Positions 13,462-24,478 of a stretch of DNA of 64,000 nt are shown piece after piece. The stretch is from Cinclus cinclus. Its lineage: Eukaryota; Chordata; Aves; Passeriformes; Cinclidae. The DNA is taken from contig NC_085084.1 in assembly GCF_963662255.1 (NCBI RefSeq), forward strand, positions 645,501 through 709,500, read 5' to 3'. Below the pieces are notes generated by a model. That model did not search any database. It was not told where the DNA came from and worked only from the letters and a program-made list of their open reading frames with translations. Position numbers and translations under genes: made by a program. The stretch's first letter is position 1, and every line of letters begins with the position of its first letter.

Positions 13462-15238
13462 GAGGGTCACTGTGATGTTGCTGGCCCCAGTGCTGGTGCA
13501 GTGGCAGCGTGTCTGAGCCCTGGGGTGGGCACACCTGGGCTCCCCTACCTGCAGGGACCTTCTCAGGATGACATCTCCTGCCTTGGAGACAAGCACCAGG
13601 CTTTCTGTGCAGAGCAGCTGTGAGAGGCAGTCTGTTCCAGAGCTGTCTGAGAAGGCCTGGGGGCTCCAGGTGTGTGGGGTGCTCCTGACCCTGCTGCTGC
13701 CTGACCTCACTGCTGTGCTGTGCTCATCTCCAGCAGGCGCAGCACGGATGTTTGTCCTGGAAAAGCGCATCCCTGCCTCTGCAAGGACCCTGCTCCAGCC
13801 TCAGCAGTCCTTGGCTGGCTCTGCAGCACGCTGGGAACCTCATCCCCCTGACCCCCAAGCTTCTGCAGTAAGCCAGGGCTTTATCTGCTTGTTCTGTAAA
13901 AGGACACTCTGAGTTTATGGACTGCACAGTGGTAATTCCACCAGGGCTGTGGGCTTTGAGGGCATTAACTGCCTGCCATGGCAGGGAGTGGTCTAAAGCA
14001 GGGGACACTCTGTGCCATTTGACATGGTCTTTAACTTAATCAGCTCATCCAGAATCTTCATTTGTGAATCTTGGTCTGAGGGCAGGTCAGAAAAAGCCCC
14101 ATAATATATTAGTGAGTGATTTAAATGATACATTTTCATTTTTCACAGTGCTGCAGTTAGGAGGCTGTTAAACTTTGACTTAGATACCATAGCCCGTGGA
14201 AAGCAATGTGTGTTATTTCATACCCTTAATTATGTTTTTTAAGGGGATGAATTCGTGTGACTGACAGTTCTGCACATGACTGTTCTCTTGGAATGGATTT
14301 AATAAAATTAATTTTAATTGTATACACTATTCTTGAGTTATGTCCTTAGCATGATGAATGAATTCATACTGTGTGCATTTAGCATGAGGTAAGAGATTTC
14401 TTATAAATTTGTATTTATTTACCTTGTATTTAAATGATACCTTACATGAATGAAAATGACTTTAGTTCTTATGTAGCAGTTACATTATCAATTTCCCTCT
14501 GCTTTAAATGCTGAGATATCACATCTATAAATGTTAGGTTTGTTTTGCTGCAGAAGAGAACAACAGATCTGTGTTATCACATCAGCACCAGCAATCCTGT
14601 TTAGGCTGCTCAGATGTTAATTCTATGCAGTGCTTTCGTGTCTGCAGCCTTCTCCTTTGTCAAAATAATTTTTAGCTCAGGATTGAAACATGTTCTTCAC
14701 ATTTTCTAATTTTTTACTATTGTTCACTATGTGGCAGCAGAATAATGCAGGGGAGTATCTCATTATTTCACTTCAAGTAGTTCTTTTAAATGACTGCAAT
14801 AACAATTCTGCAGTTAGATTTTGTTATGTTTAAATACACTGAAAAGTGATTTTAATATTGTATTAATGATGCTATTCTTAGATGGGGGAGTATGGCAGAA
14901 GTAAGAGTATTGCTTTTAGTTGACTAAATTATGTTACATTATTCCACAGAAGATTGCTTGGAAAATTGGATAAAGCTCAGATTACTGACATGGTTTATAC
15001 AGATGAGAAAGAACAGGTTAATAATGCACCTAAAGGCAGCATGAAGTAGTAGCCAGTTCAGCTGGCTGTTGAGTTTCTTTGCATAGTGCTAGATCCAGGT
15101 TTGCTGGTGGTGGAATTCTTTTCCAGACTAGGCAGAGATGCAGCCCCAAACTGTACTTTACATATGCTGGATAAAGGAATTTGTTCTGTGCAGTGCAGAG
15201 CAAATTCCTTTAGAGATGACTTAGCAATTGGTCAGTAT

Positions 15239-15268
15239 AATATATATATATGTGTGTGTGTGTGTGTG
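15239..15268 (+). repeat. (TA)n(TG)n dinucleotide microsatellite
   Basis: A TA run at about 15239-15250 passes directly into nine TG units. It is a typical intronic compound microsatellite. Confidence 0.9.
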
Positions 15269-17195
15269 TATAGGCACTCAATAAAATGTTTGTTAATTTG
15301 AGTCTAAATATTTGAAGTGTAAACGCATAAGTTGGAATTCATCATCTGTTTTTGTGATATCTTGTCCCAGTCCTTCCTTCCTCATGGGTATATGATGTTT
15401 TAGGCAATTCTTTGCTGTACTTTCTGAATTTTGAAATAGGAATCCCCCTAGGTTTTCTGTGCAGGTGGAAAAAAATGGGTCATTTGGTACTGAATGCCAT
15501 TTTCCTGACCCTTTCTTATTTGTAGGATTAAAGCAGAAAAACTGTATGGATGCTTAGTTTTAGATTACTGGAGCTGCAGTAACAGAGCCATATGTGAGGA
15601 TGATTAAAGTGCAGATTAAGCTTTGGAGGGAGGAGTTTTTCCAATATCTATTTAACATATTACTGCCAATTTCCAGTTGGCCACATAGTAATACTGCTGT
15701 TTAAATTAAGTATCAGAGTTCTGCTGCTTAGAGTGCCTTTTTCTAATGAAAAATAAAGGTTTTTCTCTTCTTCAAGGTACATATGTCTATAATTTAGCAG
15801 TTCAGTACTCCCTCATGTGGAGGAGAAGTGTTCCTGGGTTTCAAGTACAGCAGATGTCAATAATTCTCCATGAAAATGGAATGGTGTGTGGTGACAGTGG
15901 CCCTTCAGGACATCACTGTGACTGTTTGCTGGTGTTGGAGCTGTGTGCTCAGGGTGTTCTGTGCCTCTGTCACTGGTATCAGCCCTACTCAGGCTCCTCC
16001 CTGTGACCCTGCTGTTGTTGGGAACTGCTTCCAAATTGCCTGGTTGCCCACAGGAAGGGGGCAGATTTTAAAAATGTGTGTGTTGGCATTGGTGGAGCAG
16101 TGGATCAGGTGTTCTTGTGACCTGCTGAGCAGTGCCTGCCAGGTCTGCCCATTCTGTTTTCCTCAGGGTTGGATAGTGGGGTGTTGTGAGTGCTGTCAGA
16201 GCTGTGCAGGATAGCAGTGAGATCCAGGGTGGCCAGCAGCAGAAGCTGTCCCTATTCCTGTGGCAGCAGTGAGAGCTGCACCTGCCCGAGGTGAGCAGGG
16301 CCATCCAGGTGCTGTCCAGCAGGGGTGCTCTGGGGATCAGGGTGCACCTGTGGCAGGTGAGGAGCTGGTTTCACTGTTGGGCATGAAGGAATATGGCACT
16401 GTAACAATCCTGGCACATGGAAGCTGTTAGATTTCTGTTTGTCTGAGAGCACACCCAGGCATGATTTCCTCTTTCACATGAAGTGCAGTAAAATTTCAAG
16501 GACTCTTAGATTCAGCTGCCTTCAGGCCTCTGGCTGCTGGACTGTTGTAATGTCTGCAACCTGTGGAGGTGCCTAATATCTTTGATTTCCTCATGGACAC
16601 TCTTTATGAGCAGCCACACTGGCAACTGGCCTGAAACCTCTGCAGTAAAAGCCACCACGGGCAGGGCAGGCAGTCTTCCAAAAATCTTAAATTTGGATTG
16701 CATCCTTAGTTCTCATCCCTCTGTGCTGGCTGAGCTCTGAGAAAACGTGGGCTGGGCTGCGTTTGCACACACTTGTCTGGGGTGTGGAGTGTCTGCATCA
16801 AAGGGCTGATTCCTCCTTACACTGCCCACTGTGTACGTGGGCTTTGGAGACACCCATGGAGTTACCCCCACTCTCAGTACCTCCCTAGAAAGCAGCAGGA
16901 AGGCAATTTGGTTGCACAGAAAGCAGAAATGGAGTTAACCTCTGCAATCTACAGCCAATATGGAGAGTATATATCCAACATGGATATGTTGGAAAGATGC
17001 AGAGGGGACTGGGGTGAGACTTGGTGGTAGTTGTCCATTTTTGCAGCCCTTTGCTTTCAAGATTGTGATTCCAGGGAACCTCCCAAGAACTATGGAGTCA
17101 CCTCTTCTCGTTAAAAAAAAGTGTTTCCTCACCTCAGGAGGAATGTTTCCTTGACTTCAGTCCTGAAATAGGGAGATGAATGTCACTGGTTTTTG

Positions 17196-17213
17196 AAAAA
17201 AAAAAAAAAAAAA
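17196..17213 (+). repeat. 18-base A homopolymer
   Basis: Eighteen consecutive A bases occur about 490 bp before the next exon. I looked for a retroposed body upstream of this possible tail and recognised none. Confidence 0.85.
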
Positions 17214-17705
17214 GGTTAGAAAAACCAACACAGTCCTGATCCAGGTAATTAGCAATCACTGGTCAGGATCAGACACAGGGGAGCAAAATGGTGAGGGGTA
17301 TCCACAACCTGCTGGAATGCAATGTGGTACATGGAGTGCAGGTGTGAACTCCAAACCCTGTGCCCATCCTCCTGACCTTGTCTGGACATTTGAGGTAGAA
17401 TACTCAGGACTCAGTGCTACTCCTGTTAGCTACCACCAGGAGCACATGCAGAACTGGGAACTGAAGTGAGTCTTGGGCTGTTGTGAGCACAGACAAGGTA
17501 GAATGAGTTCATTCCAGGACCTGGCTTGCATTTGGAATGAAATCCCAAGATTCTCTGCATTCCTCAGTTCTTTCACTAACCTACTCATGAGGACATGACA
17601 TTAGTCAAAGACTGAATCAAATCAACCCTAAACAAACCAAAGGAAGAGGTTCACTGCCTCCCCCTTCCCCTCGCAAGTTTTAATATTGATCTTCTTCTTT
17701 TGCAG

Positions 17706-17838
17706 TGAAATAAATGCCCGGCTTGATGCTGTGTCTGAAATTCTCCTGTCAGAATCCAGCGTGTTCAGTCAGATTCAAAATCTTCTTTGTAAGCTGCCAG
17801 ATTTAGAGAGAGGCCTCTGCAGTGTTTTCCACAAGAAG
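17706..17838 (+). CDS. MSH3: MSH3 exon (human exon 13 equivalent): lever
   Basis: A 133-bp exon. Its first base completes a Ser codon, then 44 codons end in phase 0. The peptide includes [31 protein letters not shown] and [13 protein letters not shown] and LPDLERGL are the family-wide MutS strings at the base of the lever helices. The acceptor is CTTTTGCAG. The donor GTATAC departs from consensus at +4 to +6. This exon stands between two large introns, one with a homopurine array and the other with a homopyrimidine satellite. Confidence 0.96.
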
Positions 17839-20560
17839 GTATACCCATTATTACTCTAATTTGTTGTTTTCTGAACAGCATCATTCTGTCTCAGTGTACT
17901 TCCTTTGGTTTTGCATGTTTGCTTAAAAATGTTTTCTGCTTAGCAGGACTGAGGCTGACATACTGAAGGGATGTGGGTTTATACAAATCAGATGTGGTAA
18001 AATCTTACTTTGTGATCAGTGATATGCTGATAGAAGAAATGTCTGGGTAGGGTTCTAAAGCACATGCTTTGGATTGTTAATGGTAACAGGAAAACATCTG
18101 CAGTGCTCATGATTTAGTGTCTGGATTCAGCGAGGTGGGATGGTGCAATAGGCCCTTTTGCCATGAGTTGTTACTTGCCTTTAAACCAAAGCTTTGCATT
18201 CCATATGCTTATCTGAAATCACACGTGCAAGTGGAACCACTTGGCTGTAGTTAGCTGTTTGCAAGTGAATGTTGGTTTCTTTATAAATTCTCTAGTTTGG
18301 ACCTCAAGTCCAAATTTTAATGAGAATCACTTATGATGATGAGACACTGACAATTCTTAGTTGAAGCAGATTAATGTGCCAATGGAACCTGTGGAGAACT
18401 TCATGTTCTTTTATTTCATTGCTCTACTTGGAGGTTTTTACAGTTTGTTTTAGATGAAGGAATAGATGGGTAGAATGAAAGCAGAGTTGAAATTTTTTTG
18501 GATGGTACAGCATAAAGTTTTCCTGTCTCTGAGAATCCCAGTTATTGTACAGTTTTTAAAGCCCTGGAGTGCTGGAGTGTTTGGCTGTTGGAAAGGCTTG
18601 TGTGTTTCAGTGAATGGGTACAGAGGTCCAGCTGTAAGGAAGGGTGTGGAAAGAGTGAGTGTGCACCACTTTGCCCATCCTCTAAAGTGTACCATATACA
18701 CATGGTACACTTGTTGGATTTCTTTGTCCAAACAGCTGCTCAGGAATGAGATAATTTGCTTTTTGATGGTTTAACTCATGTCAGGTTTCATACATAGTAC
18801 TGGTTTTAGGAATACATCTGCATTTCACAATATCCTGGAACTGCTCTGCTTGCTGCCCTGTAGTTTTGGGGGTTTTTTTGCTTTGGGTTGTTTGGTTTGG
18901 GTTTTTTTTGTATATACTTACTTCATCAGATGTCCCTTCCTGCTGTAGAACTTGTTTGCCTTTCTCAGCTTTAAGCTCAGTTTTAGGTGGAGCTGTGCAG
19001 AGACCCTGGATTTCCATGTGGTGTTTGAGATGAGGTGACAATACAGTTTGTCTGAACAGCAGCCACTGTAGCATGAAGATGTGTTTAGTGAGTCAGATGC
19101 TGGAAGGAAGCTGCAGGAGAGGAGAAAAGCTCCTGCAGAATCCCAAAAATGGGTAAATGAGGGGGGAAAGCTCTAAGCACACACTTTTCATTTGATGGAT
19201 TTGCTTTCCCTGGTAAAAGCCTGGGCTGTGCAGAGCACTCTGGAGAGGACCTGAAGAACTGAGTGATCCCTGAAGGCCGTTAGGAATTTGAGGAAAATTC
19301 TGAAACAGATTCTCATGCATAGATGGGGAATGGAGCCTGGAGAAAGGTCCCAGCAAAGCAGATACGTATTCAAGAACATGGAGTGACTGGGTTTCATGGA
19401 TTATTTTGTGTTCCTCCCCCCACCCCCCAGTGGATGCTGCCATTTCAGCTCCCACTCCAGAACCCTTTCCAGGTCTGTTAATTCCAGATGTCCATCTCCC
19501 AGATGCTCAAAGTGAGATTCAGTGCCATTTCATTACATTAAGGGATCCAAGACTCTGAGTGGAGCACACTGGTGGCTTCACTCAAGGAATGTGCTTGTTG
19601 TTAGTTCAGTGTCAGCTGCAGGAAAAATAGGTGAATGTGACAAGCATTTCATCTTCCAGGCCCTTTATACTTCAGTGAAGTTATTATTTGAGGTGTGCTG
19701 TACAAGGAGACTCTCAAGTGTACGGACATGGCTAGGTTGTCTCAGTCATTCCAAACATTCTTTGGAATGTTTTTTGCATTCAGGTCAGCCACTGCAGAAA
19801 TTTTACTGTGCCAAGCCCTGTGCAGCAGTAACCTCAGGAGAAGACAGAAGAAAATGAAGGCAGAACAATGGCCTGCAAGGCAAAGCATCCTGATGGGAGC
19901 TCTTGTGGTCAGGGACATCACTGTCTGTTGTCCTGGTCTGAATTACTCCTTTTATTTTTTGGAACCTGCTAGTAAGTCATATCTGATAGCATAATTCAAA
20001 GTGACAATTGGCAACCTGGCCCTTCACAAATTCCCATTGCCTCAAACCACCAAGACCTGTTCCTGATTTGCCCCAGGTATAGCCCGTCTGGAATTAGAAC
20101 AGTATTTTTACAGTGAGGAATTAGGTATTACCTTGTGGGTCACAGTTCAGCTGGCATTTTGCCCCAGCCTGGAAAAGGACTGTGGGAGTGGTTCAGGAGA
20201 CAAGAGTAATATTGCAGTTGCCATGGAGAGAGGAATTTGTTCACAAGGACTGGTTGCAGTTCTCAGTTTGTGCAGGTCCAGCACTTGACACCTTGCCAGG
20301 CAGAAATGCTCTCCATTGCCTCTCCTCTCTGTGGGGAAAAAAGGATGCCTGGAGATGAAATGTTTGAAGACTTGTGGGTGGCACTCAGAAGTTGAGCACA
20401 AAGGAATCTGAGAGACAGGGAATTATGATGAGTTTTGTCTCAGCAGTGCTTTGGTGGCAGAGGTGGTGCTCAGACAATCACCAAACCACCCAGCACCATT
20501 TGCACCACAGACATTTCCTTCGGCATGCCATCACTGGAAACACAAATGGCAGGACCCTAC

Positions 20561-20600
20561 TATTTATTTATTTGTTTATTTATTTACTTACTTACTTAGT
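20561..20600 (+). repeat. (TTTA)n-like microsatellite
   Basis: TATTTATTTATTTG, TTTATTTATTTA and then three ACTT units form a short interrupted tetranucleotide run. Confidence 0.8.
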
Positions 20601-22204
20601 CTCAATGAAAGTGGAGACTGTTCAGCCTTGCCTTGGAGCATGGCAAAAGAGGGTCAGTGACCAATGAGTGAGCAGGTTTTAAAACCAGGATGGAGTAAAC
20701 ATGCCATTTGTACTTTTAGAAATGTGTCCTGCTGGGCCAACCTGATGTTTCTTGCTGTTTTCATGCCTGTGTTTCCAGTGTGTTTCAGAAGATAAATATT
20801 TATACAGGCTCAACTCATAAGTGTTTATCTTATTTGTACCCTTTGCTCAATAAACATTATTTCTTCACTAAAGCAAAGTCATGAAAGGAATTATCATAAC
20901 AATTGGCCATTAAATGTACAAAACAGATTAAAGGGGAGCTGTTTACCTAAGGAGGGAGAGCAATAACCAAACCTTACCACCACGTGCAGTAAAACATGTT
21001 TTCAGTTAGTTCTGGCTTGATTTTTATCCCATATGATAATCCTTTGACTTCAGCTGACATATACCTTATATTTTTAACTTTTTATTTTCTGCTGCAGTAA
21101 TATCATGCACATCTTGCTTTTACTACACTTTTAATCTTTTAAAGAGTCTGCATCACAGATATTTTTAGGTTTGCAATGCTAAATGCTGATTTGAGCATAC
21201 TGTTCTCCTTTAAGCTGATTAACATAAAGTCATAACAAGGGGACCTAATAATCTTAAAATTAAATACCTCATTTTTCCTGAACCAAAGTCTGCTCTCTAT
21301 GCTAAAGAGATAAATGTGGGTATTACAATTTGAAAAGAGTGATAAATGTATACTGCATTTAGACACCCATTTTCTTCTTTTTAAATTTGAAATGCTTTTA
21401 ACTTGGAACAAGTGGTTAGTGGCTGTTAGCTGTGGGCCTTTGTTGGAAACAATTTCAGTAATGCAAACAGGGCTGAATAGCTGTCAGCATTGCTGAGAGG
21501 GTGTTAGGTCTCTGTGATCTTTCCTGCATCCATTTTCAGGACAGTTTGACAAACTGCTGGTTGAAACTATTGTTTGGCATCACTGTCAACTCTGAGGTTA
21601 TTTCTCCAGTGCTAGAGAAGTTATGGCTGTCATTGGTGTCATCTCAAAAGCAGACTTCAAAAGTAGCATTGGATAAGCTTGTGAATGCAAGACTGTTAAT
21701 CCTGCTTTATGTAAACATTTTTTACTGTATTTTAAAGCTTCTAATTTATAACACAGTGTGTATTTTTTCTGAGGTTACCTGGGATTTGAATGGAATCAGT
21801 CCCACTGCATTAGAGTCCAGATTTTCAGAGTTATTTAAACGCATCTGTTCCAAGTTATCTGTTTGCTTAGTAAATTATTTCTGCAGTGGAGACATTAAAT
21901 TTCAGATGCAAAGTCCTGCAGTGTTACTGAAATGGAGTGAGGGGGAACAGGAGCACTCTGAATTAGCACAGCAGGGCTATGTTCACCCCCATTCTAGGGG
22001 ACATTCTGTTTAATAGGGCTGTTTGCAGTAAAACACGGTGAATTTCCCTTTCCCCAAAGGTCTGTAGTCACAAAATCAAACAGGTTTTAACTCATTAGGT
22101 GATCTCTAAAGTGTCCTGCAGCCCATCAGAGCTGCTGTGAGGAACCTAAGTGTGTTTGTTAACCATCTTCTAACAAATGTCATCACTTCAACAGTTATTT
22201 TAGA

Positions 22205-24478
22205 CCTTTTCCCCTTTCCCTTTTCCCCTTTCCCTTTTCCCCTTTCCCTTTTCCCCTTTCCCTTTTCCCCTTTCCCTTTTCCCCTTTCCCTTTTCCCCTT
22301 TCCCTTTTCCCCTTTCCCTTTTCCCCTTTCCCTTTTCCCCTTTCCCTTTTCCCCTTTCCCTTTTCCCCTTTCCCTTTTCCCCTTTCCCTTTTCCCCTTTC
22401 CCTTTTCCCCTTTCCCTTTTCCCCTTTCCCTTTTCCCCTTTCCCTTTTCCCCTTTCCCTTTTCCCCTTTCCCTTTTCCCCTTTCCCTTTTCCCCTTTCCC
22501 TTTTCCCCTTTCCCTTTTCCCCTTTCCCTTTTCCCCTTTCCCTTTTCCCCTTTCCCTTTTCCCCTTTCCCTTTTCCCCTTTCCCTTTTCCCCTTTCCCTT
22601 TTCCCCTTTCCCTTTTCCCCTTTCCCTTTTCCCCTTTCCCTTTTCCCCTTTCCCTTTTCCCTTTCCCTTTTCCCTTTCCCTTTTCCCCTTTCCCTTTTCC
22701 CTTTCCCTTTTCCCTTTCCCTTTTCCCNNNNNNNNNNNNNNNNNNNNNNNNNNNNNNNNNNNNNNNNNNNNNNNNNNNNNNNNNNNNNNNNNNNNNNNNN
22801 NNNNNNNNNNNNNNNNNNNNNNNNNNNNNNNNNNNNNNNNNNNNNNNNNNNNNNNNNNNNNNNNNNNNNNNNNNNNNNNNNNNNNNNNNNNNNNNNNNNN
22901 NNNNNNNNNNNNNNNNNNNNNNNNNNNTTCCCCCTTTCCCCCTTTCCCCCTTTCCCCCTTCCCCCTTTCCCCCTTTCCCCCCCTTTCCCCCTTTCCCCCT
23001 TCCCTTCCCCTTCCCCCTTTCCCACCCCTTTCCCCCTTTCCCCTTTCCCCCTTTCCCCCTTTCCCCCTTTCCCCCTTTCCCCTTTCCCCCTTTCCCCTTT
23101 CCCCCTTTCCCCCTTTCCCCCTTTCCCCCTTTCCCCCTTTCCCCCTTTCCCCCTTTCCCCCTTTCCCCCTTTCCCCCTTTCCCCTTTCCCCCTTTCCCCT
23201 TCCCCCTTTCCCCCTTTCCCCCTTTCCCCCCTTTCCCCCTTTCCCCCTTTCCCCCTTTCCCCCTTTCCCCCTTTCCCCCTTTCCCCCTTTCCCCCTTTCC
23301 CCCTTTCCCCCTTTCCCCCTTTCCCCCTTTCCCCCTTTCCCCCTTTCCCCCTTTCCCCCTTTCCCCCTTTCCCCCTTTCCCCCTTTCCCCCTTTCCCCCT
23401 TTCCCCCTTCCCCCTTTCCCCCTTTTCCCCTTTTCCCCTTTCCCCCTTTCCCCCTTTTCCCCTTTCCCCCTTTCCCCCTTTCCCCCTTTCCCCCTTTCCC
23501 CCTTTCCCCCTTTTCCCCCTTTCCCCTTTTCCCCTTTTCCCCTTTTCCCCTTTTCCCCTTTTCCCCTTTCCCCTTTTCCCCTTTCCCCTTTTCCCCTTTT
23601 CCCCTTTTCCCCTTTTCCCCTTTTCCCCTTTTCCCCTTTTCCCCTTTTCCCCTTTTCCCCTTTTCCCCTTTTCCCCTTTTCCCCTTTTCCCCTTTTCCCC
23701 TTTTCCCCTTTTCCCCTTTTCCCCTTTTCCCCTTTCCCCCTTTCCCCCTTTCCCCCTTTCCCCCTTTCCCCCTTTCCCCCTTTCCCCCTTTCCCCCTTTC
23801 CCCCTTTCCCCCTTTCCCCCTTTCCCCCTTTCCCCCTTTCCCCCTTTCCCCCTTTCCCCCTTTCCCCCTTTCCCCTTTCCCCCTTCCCCCTTCCCCCTTT
23901 CCCCCTTCCCCCTTTCCCCCTTTCCCCCTTTCCCCCTTTCCCCCTTTCCCCCTTTCCCCCTTTTCCCCTTTTCCCCTTTTCCCCTTTTCCCCTTTTCCCC
24001 TTTTCCCCTTTTCCCCTTTCCCCTTTTCCCCTTTCCCCTTTTCCCCTTTTCCCCTTTTCCCCTTTTCCCCTTTTCCCCTTTTCCCCTTTTCCCCTTTTCC
24101 CCTTTTCCCCTTTTCCCCTTTTCCCCTTTTCCCCTTTTCCCCTTTTCCCCTTTTCCCCTTTTCCCCTTTTCCCCTTTTCCCCTTTCCCCCTTTCCCCCTT
24201 TCCCCCTTTCCCCCTTTCCCCCTTTCCCCCTTTCCCCCTTTCCCCCTTTCCCCCTTTCCCCCTTTCCCCCTTTCCCCCTTTCCCCCTTTCCCCCTTTCCC
24301 CCTTTCCCCCTTTCCCCCTTTCCCCTTTCCCCCTTCCCCCTTCCCCCTTTCCCCCTTCCCCCTTTCCCCCTTCCCCCTTTCCCCCTTCCCCCTTTCCCCC
24401 TTTTCCCTCTTCCCTCTTCCTTTTTCCTTTTTCCCTTTTCCCTTTTCCCTATTCCCTTTCCTTTCCCCCCCTTTCCCT
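22205..24478 (+). repeat. homopyrimidine satellite of C/T units, about 2.3 kb with gap
   Basis: The + strand is almost pure C and T. From 22207 to about 22660 the unit is the 14-mer CCCCTTTCCCTTTT, in about 33 nearly perfect copies. After the N gap the unit is an 8-mer, CCCCCTTT, alternating with blocks of CCCCTTTT. A stretch from about 23500 to 23925 recurs 450 bp later. The array decays into irregular C/T runs from 24410. The minus strand is G-rich, and in transcription it is the template strand. Quadruplex, i-motif and triplex formation are plausible from base content (inference). The 810-codon frame through the array is an artefact of the repeat lacking A and G. Confidence 0.97.
22728..22927. 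other. assembly gap, 200 N
   Basis: Exactly 200 N bases interrupt the satellite at the point where the 14-mer unit gives way to the 8-mer unit. The round length suggests a placeholder rather than a measured size. Confidence 0.99.

Noticed and set aside
12943..13770. Ser/Leu/Pro/Phe-rich minus-strand frames of 275 and 133 codons and a Gly/Arg/Glu/Lys-rich plus-strand frame of 158 codons
   Set aside because: All three simply read through the GGGAA array, where the repeat lacks stop codons.
22195..23025. 276-codon minus-strand frame of Gly, Lys, Glu and Arg
   Set aside because: It is the antisense reading of the same satellite.
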